Source of the DNA: Chryseobacterium sp. OV279
GTDB taxonomy: Bacteria > Bacteroidota > Bacteroidia > Flavobacteriales > Weeksellaceae
Direction: 5' to 3'
DNA length: 64,000 nucleotides
NCBI RefSeq assembly: GCF_900128945.1
Contig: NZ_FQUD01000001.1
Coordinates: 744,001 to 808,000 of the forward strand
Position numbers and translations under genes: made by a program. Under the pieces are notes generated by a model that was given only the letters and a program-made list of their open reading frames with translations, made no database searches and had not been told where the DNA came from. How positions within the stretch are numbered: position 1 is the stretch's first letter; the number at the start of each line of letters is the position of its first letter. Shown here piece by piece: positions 23,903 through 33,335 of the stretch.

Positions 23903-25831
23903 ATGTACAGCTCTCTTAGGAAAAAAATATTTGGAGGGGATAATGTTGTCAATCTCTCAGACGTAAGATATCTTCCCAGATGGATAATACTTGTAATAGA
24001 TATTATTATTCTGGTGATGTCGCTATTTATTTCAACGTATACGATTGAAAAGATTACTCAGAAAGAGTTTATTTATCATGAACAAAAAAGCATTGTATTT
24101 GCTTTTATCATTTTGATAAATACTCTATTTATGTATTTTTTCAAAACTTATGCAGGGATCATTAGACACTCTACGTTTATTGATCTTTTCAAACTGCTTA
24201 TTTCATGTTTTTGTACAATGACCATAGTAGGAATAGTGAACCTTTCTTATTTTTGGATAACGGGAGGTAAATTTATACTTACGCCATTCCTGGTGCTGTA
24301 TTTTATTATTTCTTTTATGGGATTGTTTCTCTTCAGATTATATGTGAAAGAATTTTTTCACGTGGTCAGAGAGTACAGAAGAAGTTCTCTGAAAAAGAGA
24401 ATTTTGGTATTGGGGATAGATGAACAGTCTATTGCTATAGCCCGGGCTATTTTGGATAACCCAAGCTTACCTTATCAGGTAGTTGGTTTTCTTACCCAGC
24501 GAACAGATTCTAAAAGAGCATCTTTATTAGGAAAACCTATCTACGAAAAAAGTAGGATAGAAGAAGCTACAAAGGAGGATCTTATCATAGACGGAGTCAT
24601 TATTGTGAAAGAAATGATGTCTAAAGATGAAATGAACTCCTGGGTGAATTTATTTTTAGAAAAAGACTTAAATATATTCAAAGCTCCATCTGTACAAAAA
24701 TTGAGAGACAGTGATTTGGGAGTGGCGATCAGAAATTTACAGATCGAAGATCTTCTGAATAGAAAGCCAATAAAAATAGAAAGTGAAGAGGTTAAAAGCC
24801 GACACTTCAATAAAAATATACTGGTAACAGGTGGTGCCGGTTCTATCGGTAGTGAAATTGTTAGACAGGTCGCACAGTTTAATCCTGCACTGATTGTTGT
24901 TTTAGATCAGGCAGAGACCCCTTTATATGATATTGAGCTAGAAATGAAGGATAAATTTCCTCATATCAGATTTAAATTTGTTTTGGCAGATGTTTCCAGT
25001 ATACACAGAGTAGAGTCGCTGTTTCAGACCTACAATTTTGCAATGGTTTATCATGCTGCTGCCTATAAGCATGTTCCTTTGGTTGAAGAAAATCCTAATG
25101 AGGCCATTCGTGTCAATGTTTTAGGATCTAAGAATATTTCTGTTTTATCAAGCCGTTATAAAGTAAACAGGTTTGTAATGATATCTACAGATAAGGCCGT
25201 AAATCCTACCAATGTAATGGGAGCTTCTAAAAGAGCTGCTGAATTATTCGTTCAGTCTTTACAGGATGTTGAAGGAAATACCACCAAGTTTATTACCACA
25301 AGATTTGGTAATGTTTTGGGATCAAACGGATCAGTTATTCCTCACTTCAAAAAACAGATTGAGGCCGGAGGACCGGTGACGATTACCCATCCGGATATTG
25401 TAAGATATTTTATGACTATTCCTGAAGCCTGTGAGCTTGTTCTTCACGCAGGAACAATGGGGCAGGGAGGAGAGATCTTTGTCTTCGATATGGGAGAACC
25501 TGTAAAGATCCTGGATCTTGCACGCAGAATGATTAAATTATCAGGTTTTGAACCCAATATAGATATAAAAATCATCTACACAGGTTTAAGACCTGGCGAA
25601 AAGCTGTATGAAGAGCTGTTAAGCGATAACGCCAAAACACTTCCTACCCATAATGAAAAGATCATGATTTCTAAAGATCCGGCGATGTTTTTTTCGGAAA
25701 TAGAAAGCCTGATTAATTTGATCACAGATGCGTCGGTATTAAAGGATAAAGTGGAGGTGGTAAAGATTTTGAAAACAATTGTTCCTGAATTTAAGAGCAA
25801 TAATTCAGTCTATGAAGTATTAGATAAATAG
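23903..25831 (+). CDS. FlaA1/PglF/WbpM-type nucleotide-sugar 4,6-dehydratase, membrane-anchored
   Basis: This 642-aa protein has four N-terminal membrane helices (about 28-150), a CoA-binding-like Rossmann domain (about 165-280), then the extended SDR dehydratase domain with NILVTGGAGSIGSEIV (about 304-319). The FlaA1-family catalytic segment STDKAVNPTNVMGASK has Met in place of the usual Tyr. It should convert UDP-GlcNAc to UDP-4-keto-6-deoxy-GlcNAc, the first step to bacillosamine or quinovosamine-type sugars. The aminotransferase and acetyltransferase to complete UDP-diNAcBac lie at the far end of the locus (61-63 kb). It is the first gene of the large cluster. Confidence 0.9.
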   Translation: MYSSLRKKIFGGDNVVNLSDVRYLPRWIILVIDIIILVMSLFISTYTIEKITQKEFIYHEQKSIVFAFIILINTLFMYFFKTYAGIIRHSTFIDLFKLLISCFCTMTIVGIVNLSYFWITGGKFILTPFLVLYFIISFMGLFLFRLYVKEFFHVVREYRRSSLKKRILVLGIDEQSIAIARAILDNPSLPYQVVGFLTQRTDSKRASLLGKPIYEKSRIEEATKEDLIIDGVIIVKEMMSKDEMNSWVNLFLEKDLNIFKAPSVQKLRDSDLGVAIRNLQIEDLLNRKPIKIESEEVKSRHFNKNILVTGGAGSIGSEIVRQVAQFNPALIVVLDQAETPLYDIELEMKDKFPHIRFKFVLADVSSIHRVESLFQTYNFAMVYHAAAYKHVPLVEENPNEAIRVNVLGSKNISVLSSRYKVNRFVMISTDKAVNPTNVMGASKRAAELFVQSLQDVEGNTTKFITTRFGNVLGSNGSVIPHFKKQIEAGGPVTITHPDIVRYFMTIPEACELVLHAGTMGQGGEIFVFDMGEPVKILDLARRMIKLSGFEPNIDIKIIYTGLRPGEKLYEELLSDNAKTLPTHNEKIMISKDPAMFFSEIESLINLITDASVLKDKVEVVKILKTIVPEFKSNNSVYEVLDK

Positions 25832-25844
25832 AAAAATATAAATG

Positions 25845-25852
25845 TATATTTG
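25845..25852 (+). promoter_or_regulatory. Possible internal -7 promoter element before the export genes
   Basis: TATATTTG matches TAnnTTTG exactly, 17 nt before the Wza-like start codon. There is no good -33 element. It may give the export genes independent expression. Confidence 0.3.
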
Positions 25853-25868
25853 TACAATTTAAAATATA

Positions 25869-26690
25869 ATGAAAGGTAAAGTATTAGCTATATTATCGGT
25901 GTTTTTGTTGGTTTCTTGTAGAACCAATCCGAATGCTCATAATGATTTAAATTATATGCAGAATATCGAAAAAGTAGCTATCGAAGCATCTGCTAGAAAT
26001 TCCATTAATACAATACAGGCAGGAGATCAGCTTGTTATTCTTATCACAGCAAAAGATATGGATGTGGTAAGAGTATTTAACCAAAATTATTCTTCATCAG
26101 AACTTGTTCAGACAAATGCAACTGCAGGAGGGAATACACCAAATCAGGGGTTAATAACCATTACAGGGCCTACCTATATAGTAGATACTGATGGAGATAT
26201 AGATTTCCCGATATTAGGTAAGCTGAATACAAAAGGAAAAACACTGGTAGAGTTCAAGGATGAACTTAGGAATAAGATGACGAAATATGTCATTAATCCT
26301 ACTGTAAATCTAAGGCTTGCTAATTTTAAAGTAACGGTATTGGGAGAGGTCAACAGACAAGGAGACTATACTATAGCAAACGGACAGGCTACCATTCTGA
26401 ATGTATTGGGTATGGCTGGTGATCTTACTGCGTACGGAAAAAGAGAAGACGTTTTGGTGATCAGAAGTGAGAATGGGGTAATTACCCATGGACGTATCAA
26501 TCTTCAGGATGCCAATCAATTTAACTCACCTTATTTCAACCTTAAGCAAGGGGATGCCATTATTGTATCTTCCAATAATACAAAAGACGTTTTAGCAAAA
26601 CAAAATCCAAATACAGGACTTATCTTGACAGCTGTTTCTATCGGTGTTACAGCCATTGCTGTTGTTGTAAGTTTATTTAATAAGAAATAA
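25869..26690 (+). CDS. Wza-like outer-membrane polysaccharide export lipoprotein
   Basis: This 273-aa lipoprotein has its lipid-attachment Cys17 in FLLVSCRTN. The Poly_export domain (about 45-145) has IQAGDQLVI and a YIVDTDGDIDFPILGKLNTKGKT segment; an SLBB domain follows (about 155-230, FKVTVLGEVNRQGDYTI). The C-terminus contains a single hydrophobic helix (LTAVSIGVTAIAVVVSLF), as in Bacteroidota homologues. It forms the secretion channel for the capsule or exopolysaccharide together with the Wzc-like protein encoded next. Confidence 0.92.
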   Translation: MKGKVLAILSVFLLVSCRTNPNAHNDLNYMQNIEKVAIEASARNSINTIQAGDQLVILITAKDMDVVRVFNQNYSSSELVQTNATAGGNTPNQGLITITGPTYIVDTDGDIDFPILGKLNTKGKTLVEFKDELRNKMTKYVINPTVNLRLANFKVTVLGEVNRQGDYTIANGQATILNVLGMAGDLTAYGKREDVLVIRSENGVITHGRINLQDANQFNSPYFNLKQGDAIIVSSNNTKDVLAKQNPNTGLILTAVSIGVTAIAVVVSLFNKK

Positions 26691-26699
26691 AAAAAATTG

Positions 26700-29084
26700 A
26701 TGGATAACCAGCAATCTTCGCAACTTTCAGAAGCAAATAATACAAGTGTTAATCTCAATGAAGTACTAAAACCATATCTGAAAAAATGGCCTTGGTTTGT
26801 TGCTAGTGCTTTTATAGCTCTTATGATAGGCTATATTTCATTGAAATTTATGGTACCTATATATGATGTACAGACTACCGTTCTTATCAAAGATTCTAAA
26901 GGTTCTTCTGCTGGATTCAGCAGTGAAATGGGAGCTCTTCCGGATTTTTCCGGTTTTGGAGGGCTTAAAACCAACAGTGTTGCCAATGAGATCGAGATTT
27001 TAAAATCAAAAAAGTTAATGAGAGAAGTCGTCATTAACCAGAATCTTCAGACCAATATTGTTGCAAAAGGCCGCTTTTCAAGCGTTGAATTGTATAAAGA
27101 AACATCTCCGGTAGAAGTTCGAATCATTAATGAGAAGCCTAAGAGTGCTTTAAGAGGTCCACTGAACCTGAAAATTGAAGGGACTAAACTTACTATAAGT
27201 TCAGATAAATTAAAAAAGGAAATTGTAACTACCTATGGGAAAACAATTAGCCTTCCTTTTGCCAATATAATCATTATTAAAAATAATAAGTATAATCCGA
27301 TAAAAGGCCTGAATACCGAAAATCTGGAACTGAATATTGCACCGCTTGATGCGAAAGTGAACAGCCTGCAGGGGCCACTTAATGTAGCATTGGTCAACAA
27401 AGATGCAACAGTTCTTAAACTGGGACTAAGATATCCTGAGGTATCAAAGGCACAGGATATTCTTAATAATTTGATTGTAGCATACAACGTTGATGCTATT
27501 TCTGATAAAAATTCTGAATCGAAAAAAACTTTGGACTTCATCGAGGATAGAATTAAAAAACTTACGGTAGAACTTGGACAGGTTGAAGACCAGAAAGAAA
27601 ATTTTAAGTCAAAAAATAATCTTACAGATCTTGAAACCGAAGCGAAAATAAATTTGGAAAGTTCTGCATCTGCAAGAGCAAAACAACTTGATTTAGATGC
27701 TCAGCTGGAACTTACTGATGCATTGATCAGTTTTGTTTCAAAGCAAGGTCAGTACCAGGTACTTCCTTCTAATGTAGGACTAAGTAATCCTGATGCTATC
27801 TCAGGAATTTCCACCTATAACCAGTTAATCCTTCAGAGAAACAGACTTTTAGAGTCTGCTACTGTGGAAAACCCGACTGTGGTAGACGTTACCAAACAGA
27901 TTAACTCTATGCGTACTTCAATCACGCAAAGCTTACAGAGAAACAGAGTAGGTCTCGAATTGGCAAGAAATGAATATTTAGGAGAGCAGAACAAAGTTTC
28001 CGGAAAGATTTCCAAACTTCCATCTATTGAAAAAATGTTCAGAGGAATTGAAAGACAGCAGCAGATTAAAGAAAATCTATACCTTCTTCTTCTTCAGAAG
28101 AGAGAGGAAACAGCTATTGCCCAGTCTATCAATGCTCCAAAAGCAAAGGTAGTGGATGCGGCTTATGCGGCACCATTCCCGGTTTCTCCTAAAAGAAATG
28201 TTATTCTTATTATTTCATTGATGCTGGGTCTGTTGGTCCCTTTCGTTATTATTTATCTTTCACAGTTATTTAACAATAAAGTGGTTACCAAGCATGATCT
28301 TGAGAAATTAGTACATGCTCCTGTCATAGCAGAACTGCCTAGCCTTGAAAAAGGAGATTCTGATATTGTTCAGATGAATGATATCACGCCAATGGCTGAA
28401 GCCTTTAGAATTCTTATTACCAATATGAATTTTATGCTTCCTAAAAATAAAAACAAAGGAAATATTGTATTTGTAACATCTACGGTAAAAGGTGAAGGGA
28501 AAACTTTTGCTTCGGTTAATTTAGCTTTAACGCTTGCTAATCCTAAGAAAAAAGCCATTATTATTGGATCAGATATTAGAAACCCTCAACTTCAAAGATA
28601 CAATCCTGCAAGAAAAGGATTGATAGGTCTTACAGAATATCTTTATTCTGATGAAACAAAAATTGAAGATATTATTCACGTTTCATCTTTCAATCCTCAC
28701 CTGGATGTTATCTATTCCGGGATGATTCCTCCTAATCCTACAGAACTAATGTCTAACGGGCGTTATGAAATCCTTCTTGAGGAACTTAGAGGAAGATATG
28801 ATTATGTTATTTTAGATACGGCTCCATTACTTCTGGTAACAGATACCTTCCTGATTGCAGAGCTTGCAGACGTTACCATATATGTATCAAGATCTAAGTA
28901 TACGGAGAAAGCTCTTCTTGAATTTGCCAATAATAATATTGATACCAATAAGATCAAAAACGTTGGATTTGTCCTTAATGATGTAAGCAGTGAAAACTTA
29001 GGATACAACAACAAATATGGTTATGGATACAATAATCACAAAGAACAGACTTGGTTTGAAAAAATTAAAAATAAACTTAGCTAA
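26700..29084 (+). CDS. Wzc-like polysaccharide co-polymerase with BY-kinase domain
   Basis: This 794-aa protein is counted from the ATG at 26700; a TTG one codon earlier is less likely. It has a Wzz domain with TM1 ([17 protein letters not shown]) and a long periplasmic coiled region with the GNVR-type segment. TM2 follows ([21 protein letters not shown]), then a cytoplasmic tyrosine-kinase domain with Walker [11 protein letters not shown] (about residue 595), Walker A-prime IIGSDIRNP (first Asp of DxDxR replaced by Gly) and Walker B YVILDTAP. The end is tyrosine-rich ([11 protein letters not shown]), the autophosphorylation cluster. It controls chain length and export with the Wza-like protein. 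Confidence 0.92.
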   Translation: MDNQQSSQLSEANNTSVNLNEVLKPYLKKWPWFVASAFIALMIGYISLKFMVPIYDVQTTVLIKDSKGSSAGFSSEMGALPDFSGFGGLKTNSVANEIEILKSKKLMREVVINQNLQTNIVAKGRFSSVELYKETSPVEVRIINEKPKSALRGPLNLKIEGTKLTISSDKLKKEIVTTYGKTISLPFANIIIIKNNKYNPIKGLNTENLELNIAPLDAKVNSLQGPLNVALVNKDATVLKLGLRYPEVSKAQDILNNLIVAYNVDAISDKNSESKKTLDFIEDRIKKLTVELGQVEDQKENFKSKNNLTDLETEAKINLESSASARAKQLDLDAQLELTDALISFVSKQGQYQVLPSNVGLSNPDAISGISTYNQLILQRNRLLESATVENPTVVDVTKQINSMRTSITQSLQRNRVGLELARNEYLGEQNKVSGKISKLPSIEKMFRGIERQQQIKENLYLLLLQKREETAIAQSINAPKAKVVDAAYAAPFPVSPKRNVILIISLMLGLLVPFVIIYLSQLFNNKVVTKHDLEKLVHAPVIAELPSLEKGDSDIVQMNDITPMAEAFRILITNMNFMLPKNKNKGNIVFVTSTVKGEGKTFASVNLALTLANPKKKAIIIGSDIRNPQLQRYNPARKGLIGLTEYLYSDETKIEDIIHVSSFNPHLDVIYSGMIPPNPTELMSNGRYEILLEELRGRYDYVILDTAPLLLVTDTFLIAELADVTIYVSRSKYTEKALLEFANNNIDTNKIKNVGFVLNDVSSENLGYNNKYGYGYNNHKEQTWFEKIKNKLS

Positions 29085-30379
29085 TGATGAAAACATACAA
29101 AATAGCTGTTATTGGTCAAGGTTATGTAGGCCTTCCATTATCTCTTGAATTCGCCGGGCACTATCCCGTATTAGGATTTGATATCAATACACAGCGTGTA
29201 GATCAGCTTAATGACGGTGAAGATATCACACTGGAGGCAGATCTTGATAAGCTTAATGATGGGCTGAAAAAATTCAAAGAATCAAATGGGAGTTTAGGAT
29301 ATAAAGCAACGAGCATATTGTCTGAAATTGCGGATGCCAATATTTTTATTGTAACAGTTCCTACACCTATTGACAGATACAATGCTCCGGATTTAAACCC
29401 TCTTATCTCTGCATCTAAAATGCTTGGAGAAATCATTAAGAAAGATGACATTGTTATTTATGAATCTACAGTTTTCCCTGGCTGTACAGAAGAAGAATGT
29501 GTACCGGTTCTGGAAAAACATTCCGGACTTAAGTTCAATGAAGACTTCTTTGTAGGCTATTCTCCGGAAAGGATTAATCCGGGGGATAAAGTAAACACGT
29601 TGACCAGCGTGAAGAAAGTAACTTCAGGATCTACCGAAGAAATTGCTGAAGAAGTAGATCAACTATATAAAAAAATTATTACTGCAGGAACGCATAAAGC
29701 ATCCAGCCTTAAAGTGGCAGAAGCTTCTAAAGCAATTGAAAATGCACAACGTGACGTGAACATCTCTTTTGTAAACGAATTAGCTTTAATTTTCGACCGA
29801 ATCGGGATTGATACCAATGACGTGCTGGAAGCTGCAGGAACAAAATATAACTTCCTTAAATATAAACCAGGATTAGTAGGTGGACACTGTATTTCAGTAG
29901 ATCCATACTATCTGGCACATAAGGCAGAACAGCTAGGATATCATCCTGATGTTATTTTATCAGGAAGACGTGTGAATGACTCTATTGCAAAATTTGTAGC
30001 TTCAAAAGTGGTAAAACTTCTTATTGCCAAAGGAGGAGTAATTAAAGATTCAAATGCACTTATTTTAGGCGTTACCTTTAAAGAAAACTGTCCCGATGTA
30101 AGAAATACAAAGGTGGTAGATATCTATAAAGAACTTAAAGATTACGGTGTAAACGTAGATATTTATGATCCTTGGGCAAGTAAAGAAGAAGTAAAACATG
30201 AATACGGAATTGATATTCTGGATGCTCTTCAGGAAGGCAAAAAATATGACTCACTCGTCATTGCCGTTTCTCACAACGAATTCCTTGAAATGGATCTTAA
30301 TACTTTGAAGAAAGAAAATGCAGTGGTTTTTGATACCAAAGCATGTTTAGACAGAAATTTGGTAGACGCAAGATTATAA
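29084..30379 (+). CDS. UDP-N-acetyl-hexosamine 6-dehydrogenase (WbpA/WbpO/TviB type)
   Basis: This 431-aa enzyme has an N-terminal NAD domain (AVIGQGYVGLPLSLEF), the middle dimerisation helices and the catalytic cysteine in PGLVGGHCISVDPYYLAHKA. It oxidises C6 of UDP-GlcNAc (or UDP-GalNAc) to the uronic acid. Followed by an aminotransferase, an acetyltransferase and an oxidoreductase of the WbpE/WbpD/WbpB types, it most likely acts as WbpA, giving UDP-GlcNAcA for the diacetamido-uronic acid pathway. Its ATG overlaps the kinase stop. Confidence 0.88.
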   Translation: MMKTYKIAVIGQGYVGLPLSLEFAGHYPVLGFDINTQRVDQLNDGEDITLEADLDKLNDGLKKFKESNGSLGYKATSILSEIADANIFIVTVPTPIDRYNAPDLNPLISASKMLGEIIKKDDIVIYESTVFPGCTEEECVPVLEKHSGLKFNEDFFVGYSPERINPGDKVNTLTSVKKVTSGSTEEIAEEVDQLYKKIITAGTHKASSLKVAEASKAIENAQRDVNISFVNELALIFDRIGIDTNDVLEAAGTKYNFLKYKPGLVGGHCISVDPYYLAHKAEQLGYHPDVILSGRRVNDSIAKFVASKVVKLLIAKGGVIKDSNALILGVTFKENCPDVRNTKVVDIYKELKDYGVNVDIYDPWASKEEVKHEYGIDILDALQEGKKYDSLVIAVSHNEFLEMDLNTLKKENAVVFDTKACLDRNLVDARL

Positions 30380-30385
30380 TCAGAT

Positions 30386-31576
30386 ATGAACTATGACATC
30401 ATCATCGTTGGGGCAGGCCTTGTAGGACTTGCCACAGCGTATCAGGCTAAACTTAAGAATCCGAGTTCTAAGATTCTTGTTTTAGAAAAAGAAAAAGATG
30501 TTGCGCTGCACCAGTCCGGTCACAACAGCGGAGTGATTCATAGTGGAATATATTACAAGCCGGGAAGTCTTAAGGCAAAAAACTGCATCGAAGGTTATAA
30601 TACCGTCATCAATTTTGCTGAAAAGTATGGAATCAAATATGACCTTTGCGGTAAAATCATTGTGGCTTCATCACAGGAAGAACTTCCCCTGCTGGACAAC
30701 ATCTATAAAAGAGGGGTTGAAAACGGTCTTCAGGATCTTCAGTACCTTTCAAGAGATGAGTTCAGAGAAATAGAACCACATTGTGAAGGAATCAGAGCCA
30801 TTAAAGTTCCTCAGACCGGAATTATAGATTATCCTGGAATTGCTAAGAAAATCAAGGAGCTTTTTGAAGAACTTGGTGGTGAAGTGAAATTCAACACTGA
30901 AGTTAAAGCAATTACCAACACAGGTTCAGAGATTATTGTCAAAACCAATACTTCTGAATTTAAAGGTAAAAAACTGGTTTCATGTGCTGGCCTGTACTCA
31001 GATAAACTGACCAAAATGACCAATAAAGAGAACGATGTGGTCATTATTCCTTTCAGAGGAGAATATTATAAAATTAAGGATGAGAAAAAACACCTGGTAA
31101 AACATCTTATTTACCCGGTTCCGGACCCCAGTTTCCCATTTTTGGGAGTTCACTTTACCAGAATGATTGACGGTAATATTGAAGCCGGCCCTAATGCTGT
31201 TTTAGCCTTTAAAAAAGAAGGATACAGCTTTTTTGACTTTAATTTTGAAGAGACCATGCAGACTTTGATGTGGCCTGGTTTCAGAAAAATTGTCGCCAAA
31301 TACGGCAAAACCGGAATGGGAGAAATGCACCGTTCTCTTTCCAAATCTGCATTTACAAAGGCACTGCAGAAATTACTGCCGGAAATACAGGAAAGTGATC
31401 TTGTTCCAGGAGGTTCAGGAGTAAGAGCTCAGGCATGTGACAGAAACGGTGGATTGATTGATGATTTTGATATCGTGAAAAACGGAAATATTATTCACGT
31501 AAGAAATGCTCCATCGCCTGCTGCTACATCATGCCTTTCTATAGGAAATAAAATTAGCGAACTGATAGAAAATTAA
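30386..31576 (+). CDS. lhgO: L-2-hydroxyglutarate oxidase
   Basis: This 396-aa FAD enzyme of the DAO family has dinucleotide motif IIIVGAGLVGLATAY, LEKEKDVALHQSGHNSGVIHSGIYY (the LhgO signature with the flavin-proximal His), and C-terminal GSGVRAQACDRNGGLIDDF. LhgO converts L-2-hydroxyglutarate to 2-oxoglutarate, passing electrons to quinone or oxygen. It lies 6 bp after the UDP-sugar dehydrogenase and just before wbpE. WbpB-type dehydrogenases regenerate NAD+ by reducing 2-oxoglutarate to 2-hydroxyglutarate, so this oxidase may recycle that by-product; this is an inference from position. Confidence 0.88.
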   Translation: MNYDIIIVGAGLVGLATAYQAKLKNPSSKILVLEKEKDVALHQSGHNSGVIHSGIYYKPGSLKAKNCIEGYNTVINFAEKYGIKYDLCGKIIVASSQEELPLLDNIYKRGVENGLQDLQYLSRDEFREIEPHCEGIRAIKVPQTGIIDYPGIAKKIKELFEELGGEVKFNTEVKAITNTGSEIIVKTNTSEFKGKKLVSCAGLYSDKLTKMTNKENDVVIIPFRGEYYKIKDEKKHLVKHLIYPVPDPSFPFLGVHFTRMIDGNIEAGPNAVLAFKKEGYSFFDFNFEETMQTLMWPGFRKIVAKYGKTGMGEMHRSLSKSAFTKALQKLLPEIQESDLVPGGSGVRAQACDRNGGLIDDFDIVKNGNIIHVRNAPSPAATSCLSIGNKISELIEN

Positions 31577-31614
31577 ACTCCGTTATCATTAACGGAATTC
31601 AACACCTATTACAT

Positions 31615-32742
31615 ATGAAAATCCAGATGGTTGACCTTAAAGGTCAATATGAAAAAATAAAAACTGAGGTAGACGCCGGTATTCAGGATTGTATCAATAA
31701 TACGGCATTTATCAATGGTCCTGCAGTGAAAGAATTTCAGCAGGATTTCGAAAAATACCTGAACGCAAAACACGTTATTCCATGTGCTAACGGAACAGAT
31801 GCCTTACAGATTGCGATGATGGCTCTTGGCCTGAAACCTGGAGACGAGATCATCTGTCCTGCATTTACTTATGTAGCTACTGCTGAAGTAATGGGACTTC
31901 TTGGATTGATACCGATCATGGTAGATGTCAATGAAGATACCTTTGATATTCAGCTCGAAGGCCTTGAAAAATACATTACCCCCAATACCAAAGCCATTGT
32001 TCCGGTTCATTTATATGGACAGAGTGCAGATATGGAGAAAATTCTTGAATTTGCAGAGAAACACAATCTCTTTGTGATCGAGGATAATGCTCAGGCTATT
32101 GGTTCTGACTATACTTTTTCTGATGGAACTGTTAAAAAAACAGGAACGATAGGACACATCGGATGTACGTCATTCTTTCCATCAAAAAATCTGGGTTGCT
32201 ACGGAGACGGAGGTGCCCTGATGACGAATGATGACGAAATCGCTTTAAAAATAAGAATGATTGCCAACCACGGGCAGGAAAAGAAATACCATCATAAAGT
32301 TTTAGGATGTAATTCCAGACTGGATACTATTCAGGCAGCAGTCTTAAAAGTAAAACTTACCCATCTGGACGAATATTCTGCAGCCAGAAATAAAATGGCG
32401 GATTATTACGATGAGCATTTAGCCGGTATTTCTGAAATTTCTGTTCCTAAAAGAGCTGACAATTCAACCCACGTTTTTCATCAGTATACCCTTAAAGTAA
32501 AAAACGGAAAAAGAGACGGGCTGCAGAAATATCTTGCAGAAAAAAATATTCCAAGTATGGTATATTATCCGTTACCGCTTTACAGACAGGAAGCTTTTCA
32601 ACAATATGTAGCTGAGGGATTCAGCCTTCCGGTAACAGAAAAGTTATGCTCTGAGGTGATTTCACTTCCGGTTCATACAGAATTTGATCAGGAAGTCTTG
32701 GATTATATCATCGCAGAGATTAAAAATTATTTTAATTCATAA
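31615..32742 (+). CDS. wbpE: WbpE-type UDP-3-keto-GlcNAcA aminotransferase
   Basis: This 375-aa PLP enzyme of the DegT/DnrJ/EryC1 family opens with MKIQMVDLKGQYEKIK. Its substrate loop is CANGTDALQIAMMAL, and the PLP lysine lies in TSFFPSKNLGCYGDGGAL. It transfers an amino group from glutamate to C3 of UDP-2-acetamido-3-keto-glucuronic acid, giving the 3-amino sugar. Glutamate use yields 2-oxoglutarate, which the WbpB reaction consumes, so the two steps are chemically coupled. WbpD and WbpB homologues follow immediately. Confidence 0.88.
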   Translation: MKIQMVDLKGQYEKIKTEVDAGIQDCINNTAFINGPAVKEFQQDFEKYLNAKHVIPCANGTDALQIAMMALGLKPGDEIICPAFTYVATAEVMGLLGLIPIMVDVNEDTFDIQLEGLEKYITPNTKAIVPVHLYGQSADMEKILEFAEKHNLFVIEDNAQAIGSDYTFSDGTVKKTGTIGHIGCTSFFPSKNLGCYGDGGALMTNDDEIALKIRMIANHGQEKKYHHKVLGCNSRLDTIQAAVLKVKLTHLDEYSAARNKMADYYDEHLAGISEISVPKRADNSTHVFHQYTLKVKNGKRDGLQKYLAEKNIPSMVYYPLPLYRQEAFQQYVAEGFSLPVTEKLCSEVISLPVHTEFDQEVLDYIIAEIKNYFNS

Positions 32743-32752
32743 AAAAATAAAT

Positions 32753-33325
32753 ATGTCGGATTTTTTTGCACACGAAACAGCTGTTATTGATGAAGGATGT
32801 CAGATAGGAGCCGGAAGTAAAATTTGGCACTTTTCACACCTTATGCCAGGCTGTGTTTTAGGAGAGAAATGCAATATAGGACAGAACGTAGTGATTTCCC
32901 CTAAAGTAGTTTTGGGAATGAACGTAAAAGTTCAGAATAATGTATCCATTTACGAAGGAGTTACTTGCGACGATGATGTTTTTCTTGGACCTTCTATGGT
33001 TTTCACCAATGTGATCAATCCAAGAAGCGCTGTCAACAGAAAAAATGAATACCTGAAAACACACGTAGGAAAAGGAGCATCTATAGGAGCTAATGCAACA
33101 ATTGTCTGCGGACACAATATTGGCCAGTATGCCTTCATTGGAGCAGGAGCTGTGGTGACCAAAGAAGTTCCGGATTATGCCCTGGTAGTAGGGAATCCGG
33201 CAAGACATATGGGATGGATGAGCGAATTCGGACAGCGTCTTCATTTTGACGGTAATGGAATCGCCGTATGTGAAGAAAGCGGAGAACAATACAGATTAGA
33301 CAATAATAAAGTTTCGAAAATTTAA
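32753..33325 (+). CDS. wbpD: WbpD-type UDP-3-amino-sugar N-acetyltransferase
   Basis: This 190-aa left-handed beta-helix acyltransferase is counted from the ATG at 32753 (MSDFFAHETAVIDEGC), just after the aminotransferase stop. An earlier ATG lies inside wbpE and is rejected. Hexapeptide repeats run from ETAVIDEGCQIGAGSKIWHFSH to about residue 145, with an extended NPRSAVNRKNEYLKTHV loop typical of WbpD. It acetylates the C3 amino group from acetyl-CoA, completing UDP-GlcNAc(3NAc)A. Confidence 0.88.
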   Translation: MSDFFAHETAVIDEGCQIGAGSKIWHFSHLMPGCVLGEKCNIGQNVVISPKVVLGMNVKVQNNVSIYEGVTCDDDVFLGPSMVFTNVINPRSAVNRKNEYLKTHVGKGASIGANATIVCGHNIGQYAFIGAGAVVTKEVPDYALVVGNPARHMGWMSEFGQRLHFDGNGIAVCEESGEQYRLDNNKVSKI

Positions 33326-33335
33326 AAAAATACAG

